From: Fomitopsis serialis
Lineage: Eukaryota > Basidiomycota > Agaricomycetes > Polyporales > Fomitopsidaceae
Direction of reading: 5' to 3'
Assembly: GCF_022376445.1 (NCBI RefSeq)
Contig: NW_025955054.1
Coordinates: forward strand, 1-64,000
Length of the DNA: 64,000 nucleotides
Shown here: piece after piece, positions 11,991 to 22,720 of the stretch
Position numbering within the stretch: the stretch's first letter is position 1
Layout of the letters: each line of letters begins with the position of its first letter
The notes under the pieces: model-generated
The model's database searches: none
Told to the model about the DNA's origin: nothing
What the model saw: only the letters and a program-made list of their open reading frames with translations
Made by a program: the position numbers and the translations under genes

Positions 11991-14581
11991 TTACACAGCC
12001 TCGTACCTCTTCAGGAAGCCCATATGGAACTTCTCCAGCATCCCCACATACTCCTCCACACCTGGACACAAGCACGTCAGCCGGTAATGGTGCTCACCCT
12101 CCTTCTGACCGAAGCCCGAGCCGGGCACGACGCAGATCCCCGTCTCCTCCAGTAGCTCCAGCGCGTACAGCGTGTCCGCCTCCTTCCCGACGTTTTGCGC
12201 GGCCTCGATGGCCTTCTTCGGGAGCTCGAGCTTCGGGTAGAGGTACAGCGCGCCTGGCGAGTTCACGCAGGACACGCCCGGGAGCGCGTTCAGCCGCTCG
12301 GCCATGAGCTTCGTGCGCTGCGCGAGGGCCGCGTGGATGCTGTCCGTCTCCTGCTTCCACAGCGAGTGGCTCGGCTCGCCCGCCTTCGGCGGGCGCACGA
12401 GGCAGTCAACACCGACTTGGCCCGAGAGCGGCGGACAGAGCCCGACGGAGACCATCTTGTAGAGCAGCGCGCGGATGTCTGCGGGGATGTTGCAGCACTC
12501 GAAGTAGCCTCCTCTCCGTCCGCACTCGCCGAAGACGCCCTTCGAGATGGAGTGGAAGGACACGAGGGGGATGGGCGAGTTGAGCTGGCGGACGACCTGC
12601 TTGAACGAGTGGAACGGGTGCTCCGCGGGGCGGTGCAGGTTCGCCTGGTAGACCTCGTCCGCGAGCAGCACGAGCGAGTGCTCCTCGCAGAGCCGCACAA
12701 GCTCCTCCATCGTCTTCCGGTCGAGCAGCGCACCGGTCGGGTTCCCTGGGTTGATCACGACCAGCGCGCGCGGCGTCACGCCCTTCCCGTCCGTCTCTGG
12801 CCGCTTGAGCGCCGTGCGGATCTCTTCGAGCGACGTCGACCAGCCGTCCGACTCGGAGAGATGGTACGGGAGCGCGACACCGTTACACTGCGCGAGCGTC
12901 GCCGTGTAGAGCGGGTACTGCGGGATCGGGATGAGGATGCCGGTCTCGTGTGGCGTGATGAGCGTGTTGAGTAGCAGCGCGACGCCCGCGGACGCGCCGC
13001 CGGTGAGGAAGATGTCTTCTGGGTCACTCGGGTACCCGTCACGCTCTGTGCGGCGGTTAATGGGCGTACATTTGAATGAAAATGATACAAACCTGTGATG
13101 AACTGCGAGACATGTTTTCGGATGAGCGGGATGCCCTTGCTATGTGAGTACGCGCCGACGCTGCCGATCTCAGCCTGCAGCTCCTGCGCGCGTGCAATCA
13201 CATCTGCTGGCCACTTGTCTTTCACGATGTCTACCAAGGGCGGGTATTCCATGAGAGCGGCAACCTGTCATGATAAATAGCGTCAACTGCTGAACTGGAG
13301 TGGGACTACAACCGAGAGGGAAGGGAGGTGGAAATGCATACGACCAGTTGCCGCCCATGGACAAGACCTGTGCCCAGCGCGACAAAACACGGACAGATGT
13401 GTGCACACCAGCAAAGTCCAAGGGCAGGTAAGCCGACCATCTTGTCTGTCGAACCGGCGAGAGTGTCTCGTACAGATGAGACTAAGACCAGTTCGCGCAT
13501 CCAACTGAATGCCTCGAACGGTCCGTCAAGGTGGAAGGCATGACGCCTCACATTGAAAGTCATAAACACGGCAAGCCTCACCGAATGAACGGTGTCCGAT
13601 CTACACGCTTGCACGGTTCGTAACAACTCCATCGTTTCTGATCCGCATGCATCGAAGAAATACCGTCAGGTCATTCCCGAGGCAAAATTCGCTCGACGGG
13701 CTCGGAACGTCTAGCACAGATCGAGGTCGGACGCCCACTTCTCGGCTTGACTGCGCATCCAGAGTCATCGCCTTCTTGTTCGTACGAACGTGGCAAACTT
13801 TGAGATGTCGCTGGGGGAAAGCAGGTCTCGGGTCGCGTCGGTCTTTGTGCTCGAATGGAATGGCGAGGCATCCACACTCGACAATGAGGCCTCCAGCAGT
13901 ACGGCTTCTTTGCCTACAGCCGCGCGGATGCCCTCTCGACGCATCAGTCAACCTCTGAAGGCACTGACGCAGGTCGACGGGTAGCTGCAGCACCACCGCC
14001 AAACGACGCGACGGTGACAACCTCTCAGCGACTCGAGCGACCAATTGAAAGCGCGGAAACTCGATCCGTCGAGCGGGCCTGGAGCGACGGTGGACAGGTC
14101 GAGAGTGTACATGGCCATACAAGCGCACTCTGCCCCGCATTGCAGTGATGCGGACATACCCCGCACGCGGGGCTCGAGGATTCACGTGTGACATGCCATG
14201 CACCGTACTTCTCCTTCGCCCAGACGTCCTCAGCGCACGCAACGACCCAAGCCCAAAAAAAAAAGATCCAGCCAAAATGGTAGTACGTACCTGCCGCGTG
14301 AAGGTTATTGGGGGCTGGTCGAGACCCTTCTGCTGGGGGTTACCGATGTTGCTGCTGATGACCCTCTTGAACGGGAGCTTGTCTTGGTGCTCCAGCGAGC
14401 GGAGCTTTTCGTTGAGCTCGTCAGCCTTGATGGCGAGCTCGCCCCGGACGGCATACTGCACGTTGAGGATGGCCGGGTTGAGGTCGGCGGGAGTCAGGGG
14501 CCGCATTTTGCGCGAATGCTGGTGAAGTCGGCGAGAGGAAGATGCAGGACAGGAGCAAGCAGCGCGGGAAATCCTGAGCAT
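11991..14581 (-). CDS. Alanine aminotransferase
   Basis: PLP enzyme interconverting alanine plus 2-oxoglutarate with pyruvate plus glutamate. Three exons on the minus strand, 14291-14581, 13093-13264 and 11991-13045, join in phase to 505 residues, the usual ALT length. Visible landmarks: SSNIGNPQQKG near residue 80, VGAYSHSKGIPLIRKHV near 130, DIFLTGGASAGV near 165, VINPGNPTGALL near 250, and the PLP lysine in SFHSISKG (about Lys323) followed by GECGRRGGYFE. The first 25 residues are Arg/Ser-rich without acids (MLRISRAACSCPASSSRRLH), compatible with a mitochondrial presequence; a second in-frame Met at about residue 26 could give a cytosolic form. It is divergent to the Hikeshi gene. Intron 1 is 1,026 nt, far above the 47 nt of intron 2 and the local norm, so it may contain an insertion. 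The identification is firm. Confidence 0.95.
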
Positions 14582-14976
14582 CTGAGAACACGACTTTTGA
14601 TCACGGCGAGGAAGGAGGACAGACGGCGAGGCGCGAGGCGAGGGGAGTCAGGCGGTGAGCGTATTTACACACTCGATCACGGAACACCGCCGACGCGAGC
14701 CGCGAGCGAGCGTCCCTCCTGCTTTCCTCGTCAACCTGCGGGACATTCGCGGCAGTCGTTGATCATTGGCGGCGATGCATAGGGCAATGGGCAGCCAGGA
14801 AGATCGGCCAGGGATGGAGGTGGTCAGGAGCAAGGTGCGCGCGTCCTGATCGAAGCAGCGACTCGCAGAATACGCTCGAACATCGCCTCTGCCCGCTCCA
14901 TTCTCCTCCTCCTCTCGCCTTTCTCCCTCTCATCTTCACTTCCGCTTTCCAAATTGCCCGGAAATTATTAGCGACT
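14582..14976. promoter_or_regulatory. Divergent promoter region, ALT / Hikeshi
   Basis: These 395 bp separate the ATG of the minus-strand aminotransferase (14581) from the ATG of the plus-strand Hikeshi gene (14977). A CT-rich stretch at about 14890-14950 (cctcctcctctcgcc-like) precedes the Hikeshi start, as is common for fungal core promoters lacking TATA. Shared regulation is an inference from the geometry only. Confidence 0.5.
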
Positions 14977-15713
14977 ATGTTCGGGTGCTGTGTGGCCGGC
15001 CGCCTTCTCCAAACGAACCTTCAACAAATAGACGAGACACACGCGATGTTCGAGCTGCCTAACGCGAGCACAATCAACCACATCTGTGTATTCTTGCTGG
15101 GTACAGGTGCGTATGACTCCCAAATCCCGTAGTGCATGTGTTCTTACGCGTAGGACATGGTCTTCGTTGACCAGTACCTTTCCCGGACGGCTACGGCGCG
15201 ACCGTCCACCTCCACTGGCCCGGCAAGGGCTTTCAACTCCTAGGCATGTAAGTTCACCTATCCTCCGGTTCTCCTCTATCCCTTCATAAGGCGAACGTCC
15301 TCAGGCTCTCCAATGACAAGCCTTCCGCCATCTTCCGCCTCCGCGGCACCTTCTCCTCGCAATCCACAAAGTCCGCTCTCTTCACGAACGGTGCACCAGG
15401 CACGTTCGACGCGGCCACACCAGCGGATGTCACAGCCATCCTCGGGATCGCCATCGAGCCCCTCTCGACGATCGAGGCCGAGATGGCTGCGCTCCCCAAC
15501 GCCGTCGCGCGCCCGGCGAACGCGCAGCCCGACGCGACCCTCCTCGCCGAGCGGATAGTCAAGCATTTGTTCAACTACGTGTCGGGGTTCATGGGCGGCG
15601 GGCGAGTTACGCCCGAGAGCGTCGTGCCGATGGCGATGATCGCGAAGTGGTACGAGATTTTCGTGGGGAAGGTGCGGAATACGGGTATCGGGTTTTTGGA
15701 CAACCAAGAGTAG
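14977..15713 (+). CDS. Hikeshi / Opi10 family nuclear import carrier for Hsp70
   Basis: Hikeshi proteins carry Hsp70 into the nucleus during heat stress by binding FG nucleoporins; the yeast homologue is Opi10. Three exons, 14977-15106, 15175-15247 and 15305-15713, join in phase to 203 residues, matching the family's size of about 200. Diagnostic sequence: MFGCCVAGRLLQTNLQQI at the start, INHICVFLLGT, then after the first intron VPFPDGYGATVHLHWP, GFQLLG, and SNDKPSAIFRLRG across the second intron. The C-terminal half contains HLFNYVSGF and MIAKWYEIFVGKVRN, typical of the family's C-terminal domain. No signal peptide or membrane span is present. It is divergent to alanine aminotransferase, with no functional link known. 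Both donor sites (GTGCGT, GTAAGT) are canonical. The identification is firm; a role in heat stress here is transferred from the family. Confidence 0.94.
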
Positions 15714-16240
15714 CGGCACGGGATGAAGGGCAGCTCCGCTGTACACTACGGACTCTATCTAGCGTGGATGGTATGATAGGATTCTCTTGTTGCACGCGTT
15801 TGGTCAGCGCTCATTTAGGCTAACCCTTGACTGGTAAGTTGCTTGTAAGCGAGAAGACGCGATAAACAGTCATCTGCAAGTGTAGTCCTCGAGATCAACT
15901 GTGAGTGCTTCTCTCCAACCGCGTCGTTTTCACTGATGCACAACCAAACTGTTTCAGATTCAGATTGATCCATGAATGTCACGCATGCCTTAGACTGTGA
16001 AAATCGTGCAGGACACTCTACAGCTCGTACTCGCGTACTTACAAGAACACCTGGGACGCAGACTACCTTGACGGTTCGTCCCTCACTCGTCCCCCGCTTG
16101 ACGATCCGTCCCCTACGTGACCGTCTCGCCTGCGATCGCTCTCAGCCTCACCTTCTGCGCCTGCGCTGCCCTTACTGGACTGTGCTGACGTTGTTCACAA
16201 CGACGTAGGACTGTGGCCCTATGACAGGGGCCTGACCCCA
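15714..16240. other. 3' flank of Hikeshi; no gene seen
   Basis: No supported gene. The sequence includes short plus-strand frames without splice support. It leads into a decayed BTB-like fragment. Confidence 0.35.
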
Positions 16241-16255
16241 CACCGCCGCACCACC

Positions 16256-16420
16256 CATCGAGAACCTCACGCCGGCATCGTTCTCCGCACCTCGGATGGT
16301 ACCGCTTTCCACGTTGACTAGGCCATCAGGAGGCTCGTATCAGCTTTCCTCTGCGATAACTTATGTTCAGTGTTCACCAGGGGCTCCCCAATCATAACCG
16401 CCGTGGTACCAGGAGCTGTA
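16256..16420 (+). pseudogene. Relic of a BTB/POZ domain
   Basis: Around 16,270-16,345 the plus strand encodes GIVLRTSDGTAFHVD, a stop codon (TAG at about 16318), then AIRRLVSAF. This matches the start of a BTB fold as seen in the downstream genes (LIIRTSDGVHFHVFKLIMKQ-type core). The stop and the lack of any open BTB core afterwards mark it as a fragment. Sequence to about 17,120 may be further decay products but has no clear match. Identification rests on one short motif. Confidence 0.35.
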
Positions 16421-17605
16421 GGGTGTGTGACTCCGTTTTGCGGAGCATCAGTCTCACATCTCCAAAGATGCTCTAAACGGAGGCACTCATGGTCTATGCT
16501 TTTCCTGGCTGCTATGGTTCGCCGACATCATTCCTATCACTGCAAGAGTGGCCTTCTGAACATGGCAATATGATTGATTTTCCACCGGGATGTGGCAGCA
16601 TTTGAGCGTATGACGAATGCGGTGCTTTACGGACTCTGTGCGAGCTATGCAGGTGAGTCCATCTTTACCCGATACTACGGTGCTGAGCCGTCTGCCAGAC
16701 CCGTATTTGCCAGAAGAGGTGAGGATTTGTTCTTGGAGTCGCGCATGCACCACTATCAGCTTGCGAGTACTCCAACGGCTGCATGACATGCAGCGTACGT
16801 GCCCCGCGCACTGAACCAGGCTGTGCCATGGTCATAACAGTATCCGTACTCGAGCTCACACTTAGAATGGACGAACGTTGCAAGTAGTGTCAGCAGATCA
16901 AGACCGGCCTTCGCCAACTTCGATGTATGAAGCCCAGGTGCCACCGTGGCAAGCGTGAGTCTGTTTATATCACGACCGAGGGAGGTACTGGCTCATCAAC
17001 ATCTATCTTATCAAGGTTCAATGCGAAATTGAAAGACATATGTCTATCTGTGAACGGTCCAGCTCAGAATGGTACAGCAGCTATCTACGCTCGCATGCGC
17101 CGTCCGCCTGATCCGTTCAGCGGATAGTCTTGTGGTTCAATGTGGTGACCTTCTCTGTTGAACGATCATTGATATCCCCTATAGAGCAGGTTGAACCTAC
17201 CGTAGGGTATTCTCGATCCCTGAGCATAAATGTGCCATAGCTCAGCGGACTCGGGCCGGACTCGGGCCCCCGGCATACATCAACTCAGTCTTGTCGGCCC
17301 TCACCCGCCCACTGGCATCACATCCCTTCACGCTCGCGCTCCTCATCCGCCCCTTTCTCCACCCCAGCTTCGCTCTACATTGCGTCCCGACGTCCTTCAG
17401 CGGTTGTGATTGCCTTTCCCTCAGCCCGGGTCGATATCGTCCTCACCGTCCTATCCCGTCCTCGCCTCGTCTGCGCTAGCCCCGGCGCTGTCAACGTCGT
17501 GTCGTGTCGTCGCCTTTCTTCCCCTACACGTCCCTACTCTCTCGCCTCTTCCTGGCATCGGCGTCAATCTACCTCTACCCATCCTATCCTCCACCAAATA
17601 ACCAC
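16421..17605. other. Spacer upstream of the tandem BTB pair
   Basis: There are short disconnected frames only. The last 300 bases are C/T-rich and end at the ATG of BTB gene 1; a similar though diverged sequence precedes BTB gene 2, so the duplicated unit included part of this 5' region. Confidence 0.4.
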
Positions 17606-18732
17606 ATGTCAGACTCGTGCTCAGACTCTACTGCGAGACCGAGCCTGAAAACGGCATCGCCACCCTTCGATGACCCTGACGCGGACCTGATCATCCGCAC
17701 GTCAGACGGGGTGCACTTTCACGTCTTCAAACTCATCATGAAGCAGGCGTCGCCCGTCTTCCGCGAGACGTTTGCCTTACCCGAGGCTCCAAGACGAGCT
17801 CGATCGTGGAGGTCGCCGCAAGCAGCAGGGTGTGGGACTACATCCTCCGGATGCTGTATCCCGTGAACCGCGCGCCGTCTGTGCCAGATCCCGCCGACTA
17901 CTGGCCACTCCTGGAGGCGGCGAGGGAATACGATATGGCGGGTGTGCGCGAGGCCGTGAAGCATGCCATGATGGACCCAGCAGTGTTGAAGACAGACGCG
18001 CTCATGGCCTACGCACTCGCTTGCGCATATGGCCTTCCCGACGCAGCCTGTGCCGCTGCGAAGGCATCCTTCCAGTCGTGGCCCGGTGACGGACGTCCGC
18101 CACCGTGCATTCCTGAAATGCGGTGTATGCCTGTCATGGCTTATCATCGGCTTTTGCGGTACCGCTGGGCTTGTGTTGAAGCCGCAACAGCTTGTGCGGA
18201 GAGCAGTGACCTCTTCCGATCTAATACTCGTTGGGAAATGAGGCCATCGTTTTCTGCAACTGCGACTAGTCGGGTCAAAAACTCGAAAGTGATCGATTGG
18301 CCGGAATGGATCACCGCGTTGCAAATGAAGACTCACGGTAGCTCACTGGGCTGCCCACCAAGCCGCGCCCACGAAGACAGCGGACTTCGGGCCTACATCG
18401 ATGACTACATAGACAGATCCATAAAGTCACTGCGCGTCGAACCAAGTGGCCAAGTAGTCGCTACGACTGACGCGATTGGGCCCATCCTCAAAGCTGCAAA
18501 TGTGTGCTTCGACTGCAGGCGGATTGGCTCTGACGCGATCGTTCGATTCGCCAATGTCTACGCGCAGAGAATCGATGCTGCGGTGGCGATGGTATGTAAG
18601 CCGGATGAGTTCATCGGTCCTCGTATGTTCACTCATCTGGTTTGCCAGGTTACACTCGAATTTATTCTTGACGGACCGTATACGTCAGCCTGCCTCCACC
18701 CCATACCTCATACCATTTCACCGTATAGCCAC
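17606..18732 (+). pseudogene. BTB/POZ protein, tandem copy 1: 1-nt deletion and lost stop codon
   Basis: BTB domains typically dimerise and bind Cul3 as substrate adaptors. ATG at 17606 opens a BTB N-terminus (DADLIIRTSDGVHFHVFKLI, ASPVFRETF), but the frame breaks near 17780: the paralogue has CCCC before GAGGCTCC, this copy has CCC. Past the break the other frame continues through VWDYILRMLYP, YWPLLEAAREYDMAGVREAV and the C-terminal FDC..IGSDAIVRFANVY region. A 57-nt intron (18592-18648, GTATGT..CCAG) precedes the last exon; it has no in-frame stop. The stop used by copy 2 (TAG after LDGP) is TAT here, so the frame runs on into copy 2. Either this is a decaying gene, or one homopolymer error hides a read-through fusion of two BTB modules. 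Nucleotide similarity to copy 2 is high across the whole unit, so the duplication is recent. Confidence 0.75.
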
Positions 18733-19752
18733 ATGATGGAGTCGTGCTCGGACTCTACTCCGGTATCGCCACCTTTCAACGACCCTGACGCGGACCTGAT
18801 AATCCGCACGTCGGATGGGGTGGACTTCCGTGTCTACAAGCTCATCATGAAGCAGGCGTCACCCGTCTTCCGCGAGATGTTCACCTTTCCCCGAGGCTCC
18901 CAGCTGAACAACTCGGTCGTGGAGGTTGCTGAACGCAGCAGGGTGTGGGACTACATCCTCCGGATGCTGTATCCCGTGGGCCGAGCACCGTCTGCGCCAG
19001 ATCCCGCCGACTACTGGCCGCTCCTGGAGGCGGCAAAGAAGTACGATATGGCGGGTGTGCGCGAGGCCGTGAAGCATGCCATGATGGTCCCAGCAGTATT
19101 GAAGACAGACGCGCTCATGACCTACGCACTCGCTTGTGTCTATGGCCTTCCCGATGCAGCCCGTGCCGCTGCGAAGGCATCCTTCCAGCCATGGCCCGGT
19201 GACGGACGTCCACCACTGTGCATTCCTGAAATGCAGTGTATGGCTGTCATGGCTTATCATCGGCTTTCGCGATACCGCTGGGCTTGTGTTGAAGCTGCAA
19301 CAGCTTGTGCGGAGAGCAGTGACCTCTTCCGATCTGAGACTCGCTGGAACGGGAAATCAAACGTGATTCATTGGCCTGAATGGATCACCGCGTTACAGAA
19401 GAGCACTAAATGTGGTGCCCGGTGTCCTCCAAGCCGTGCCCACAAAGACAGCGGACTTCGGGCCTACATCGATGACTACATAGACAGATCCATAAAGTCA
19501 CTGCGCGTCGAACCAAGTGGCCAAGTAGTCGCTACGACTGACGCGATTGGGCCCATCCTCAAAGCTGCAAATGTGTGCTTCGACTGCAGTCAGAAAATTG
19601 GCTCTGACGCGATCGTTCGGTTCGCCAATGTCTACGCGCAGAGAATCGATGCTGCGGTGGCGATGGTATGTAACCCCGGATGAAATCATGAGTCGTGGCT
19701 GAGTATGTGTGTTTTCCAGGTCACACTCGAGTTTAGACTTGACGGACCGTAG
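18733..19752 (+). CDS. BTB/POZ domain protein, tandem copy 2
   Basis: Two exons, 18733-19665 and 19720-19752, give 321 residues. The ATG at 18733 aligns with the start of copy 1. The BTB core spans about residues 15-115 (DADLIIRTSDGVDFRVYKLI, ASPVFREMFTFP, VWDYILRMLYP), followed by a helical region (YWPLLEAAKKYDMAGVREAV) and a C-terminal segment with a Cys pair (CFDCSQKIG) and an aliphatic end (VTLEFRLDGP). The 54-nt intron sits just before an 11-codon last exon, the arrangement seen in all BTB genes of this window. It has no Kelch, BACK or MATH motif that I can recognise. Because copy 1 has lost its stop, this gene could also be translated as the second half of a fusion starting upstream. 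Cul3-adaptor function is inferred from the fold. Confidence 0.85.
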
Positions 19753-21367
19753 AGCGGGCATGCTTCTGGTACTATTCAAAGCTCATTGGTGATAATGGAG
19801 ACAACAAAACAGATATACTGTGTATTGGATATGATTACTTATGGTAGCGGGAAGAAGTGGGATTCAGTTATTCCTTCGTGTGCTTGAAAAGTTCCTGCTC
19901 ACAAATGCGATAATGTTCTGCGCGAGGATCCACCAATATGACTGCAAGATGAGCTAATCAACGGATCGGTAGGTCGAGTAGTCTGCGTTTGACAGGCTTT
20001 GCGTCCGTATCTTGATTGGCCTAGCCGTTCAGATTCCCGGTGGCAAGTCTAGTCTCTGATCAGTGATATGGGCACCTGCCGTACGCGTCTAAGATATGCA
20101 GCTGTATACGCGTCAACACGAATACAGAGCAACAGTCCTGCGGTGAACCAGGTCGATCCACTGTGGTCTGAGCTCCCCTAATAAATCCCAGGTCATTCTG
20201 TACCTCTGCCTCAATGACTACGCCGCTCGGTCAGTCAATGAACAGGCCTCAATAGAGCAGTAACTTGCCACAAGGTCTAATATGGGTCCGTATTCCAGGC
20301 GGCCCAATGCCACAACATTTCAAGTACGTCGGACTCGAGAGCTTGCAGGGTAGGTAGTTACGTCGACTGTCTGGAGAGCAGTCGCTCACCACTGGTAGCT
20401 AGCCACGGACGTTCGTAGGGTCAAGACATGCACGCGTCGGCGAGTAGCAATTGACGTACTCGAGCGCAGCGCTGCACGTACATCCGATGTCGATTCATGC
20501 CGCCAGTGGGTGAAACGGGGTGGACCCCAACATCGCGCGCGCACAAAGACGAGAGAGAATTATGCTGCTGACCTTCGGCCAAGACACAAAAGAGCGTAGA
20601 ATTTCGAGAACTGCACGTTCATCACCATCGGGCACGCGATAGATTGGGGATATACGTACATCTGAACACCATGAAATCAGCGTCTTAGCAATATGACATC
20701 GCGCTGCGTTCCTTCGTGACAGACTATGATATGCTGCATCCTGATGCTACGCAAGACGAACCCGGGAAATTGAGTGCCATCTTTAGGCCTTATCTTCCTG
20801 CTCTTTCCTCCGAAGCAAAAGCCAATCCTTTTGTCTTGTCATACCACAGCACTGGCTGGAACGACCGCAGACGATGGTGCGTATGAAATTTCTCTGTAGC
20901 CGCCCACTTCATATCTCGGAACGGAGTCTTCGAAAATAGGAAATGAGGAGCGCACCTGTGATCCATGTTCTTCGCGACGCAATTCGCACGCTTGGAGGCC
21001 AAACTCGACGATGTTACAGACTGAGCAAGTTCACTCTCAAATGACAGACTCAAAACTCCCTTGCAGGACCATTGCCGACGAGTACCAATTCGCCCGCATT
21101 CCAGGTGTCAGCACAACACAAGGTGATGAAAAAGGCTCGAGCCAAACCTCATTCGGATCGCATGCTCTCGCGGCGTCGCGCAGAGAAACCCAGAACGCCG
21201 CGCTATATGGTGTGAGTCTTCTTCATGCTGTTCAGGAAGCCTGAGATGCGCAGCACTGCTCAAACGAGCATAATGGCTCAAGAGGTTGGCCACAGTTATA
21301 TAAAGCATAGACAAGTCCCGACAGGGCTAGTCACGACCAGATGGGGCTGCGATTCAAGAGGATGAGA
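19753..21367. other. Gene-poor stretch after the BTB pair
   Basis: 1.6 kb without a supportable gene. Stop codons are dense in all frames. No terminal repeats or transposase-like frame were seen. Confidence 0.4.
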
Positions 21368-21850
21368 ATCCCCGACTCCGACCGGAGGGAGAGAGGAGGG
21401 CTTTGTCCACCCTAACTTGAGACGATGCCGGCGATGCCGCTCCCTCCGTGGGAAACACGTGACTTGCAGCTCCCATAAACGGTATTGCAGCAATGCTCGA
21501 GTGTCCTACGAGGCAGCTCGAGGCAGTTGGATCCTTCCGTGCATCTGGCTGTGTCTGGACGCCTGGATCTCTGACCATCAAACGACTCCTCCCAAATGCA
21601 GGAGAGTTTCTCTCATTTTTGATAGCCTGCACTTACAGACTTATGTACTGTGATACATACTGAGTCGTGGAAGCCCGAGACGCCCGGGCGGCGAAGCCGC
21701 CGCGGGCGTGAGGGCTTCCAATTGAGTCTCCATACCACTCCGATGGTACAATATTACAATACATGCATAATATACTCTGGTGCCGCTGTGGCAGGCTGAG
21801 TAGCTGTGTTCCATGCAGGAGTCGGGGATCGGCGCTTGCGCCGCTACGAT
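21368..21850 (+). mobile_element. Interspersed non-coding repeat, copy A (subterminal inverted repeats plus hairpin)
   Basis: About 480 bp nearly identical to 42234-42735. The left end begins atccccgactcc (21368-21379); its reverse complement, ggagtcggggat, lies at 21818-21829. This is followed by a 12-nt hairpin word ggcgcttgcgcc (21831-21842) and cgctacgat, where similarity to copy B stops. An internal GC hairpin is at 21669-21719 (ggaagccc...gggcttcc arms, ggcggc/gccgcc inner stem). There is no coding capacity. A subterminal inverted repeat at both ends with a short hairpin only at the right end resembles non-autonomous Helentron-like elements; a TIR-type MITE is the alternative. No target-site duplication is evident. 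Confidence 0.75.
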
Positions 21851-22300
21851 TCGAAGTAAATTCGAAGCGAGAGGCGGTGCTGTGCCACGGTCACGTGGGC
21901 ATGTCGTCCGTCGACGCGATACAGGTAGTCTCCCGTGGGCAGAGTAGACAATTCTTTCAACCTGCGCGCGCTCCGGATATTCTTGTCTAACGTCTGCTTT
22001 TGATACCCCCCTGTTGTCTGGAGGTCGGTTTCACATCGCCATCAGCCGCTCGGCACGTCACGACTATGTACAAATACGACGGCACAACGCGCTCTGACGC
22101 GTCCGAGGCGCGTCTCGGTCATTATAATCTGTTATTACGCGTTCTGCAATGCAGTCCGCGATGTCGCTGTACACGCCCTCTTTACAGCATCCTCGGTTAC
22201 TTATGTGTTGATGACATCAAACAGCACCAAGCAGGTGCACTGAATCCAGCGAAAAGTAGATTACACAAAAATATATTCCTGTGAGTGGCTTAGTGAGAGC
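21851..22300. other. Spacer; no gene seen
   Basis: Short frames only, with no recognised domain or repeat. Confidence 0.35.
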
Positions 22301-22720
22301 GCAGGCGAAGACGTGGACACGCGAGTAGGCAGGTACAGAAACGACTGAGTTGCCATACAATGGAGCAGGCTGGTGAGAAGGCAGGCGGGCAGTCGGGTGG
22401 CCGAGCTGGCGGGTGGCACAGTAGGTGCGCTGCCAGACGGGCGAGCGTGCAGGCGGAGGAGCCAGGGGATATGTTTGCAGCTAGATGGGCGAGTGCGCGG
22501 GCAGATGAGTGGGCGTGCGCGCGGGTGGTCGGGTGCATGGACGCGCGGGGAACCAGGCGCACGGGCGGGCGGCTAGGCCGTTGGGCGCAGGGGTGGGTAA
22601 ACAACTGTATGGGCGAGCGGGCGAACGTGCGGGAGTGTGTGGATTGGCGGACGGGCATTTGAACGCGCGAGTGGACGCGCGTGCGGGCAGACAGATGAGT
22701 CTGCGTGTTAACGGTCGCTA
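22300..22720 (+). repeat. Purine-rich GC low-complexity tract
   Basis: The plus strand is made of gcgggcgggc, gggcgagcgggc and cgcgcgggtg words without a fixed period, like the 5.1-6.2 kb tract. Frames on both strands are stop-poor for compositional reasons and translate to Gly/Arg/Ala or Pro/Ala/His-rich strings, so they are not taken as genes. Confidence 0.6.

Noticed and set aside
12195..12974. 259-codon plus-strand frame over the aminotransferase
   Set aside because: Antisense shadow of strongly biased coding sequence in the alanine aminotransferase exon; Arg/Val/Glu-rich without a domain.
13601..14581. Continuous 326-codon minus-strand frame starting at the ALT start codon
   Set aside because: It reads through the GTACGT donor at 14290 into the long intron; the conserved ALT sequence instead continues at 13264 in phase.
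17806..19683. A single 625-codon gene starting at 17806
   Set aside because: That start falls inside the BTB domain of copy 1; the open frame exists only because of the 1-nt shift, the stop-free intron and the lost stop, so it is described as two tandem copies.
21368..21850. Copy A as a solo LTR
   Set aside because: Ends are not TG..CA, no 4-6-bp target duplication is visible, and the ends carry inverted repeats and a hairpin not expected of an LTR.
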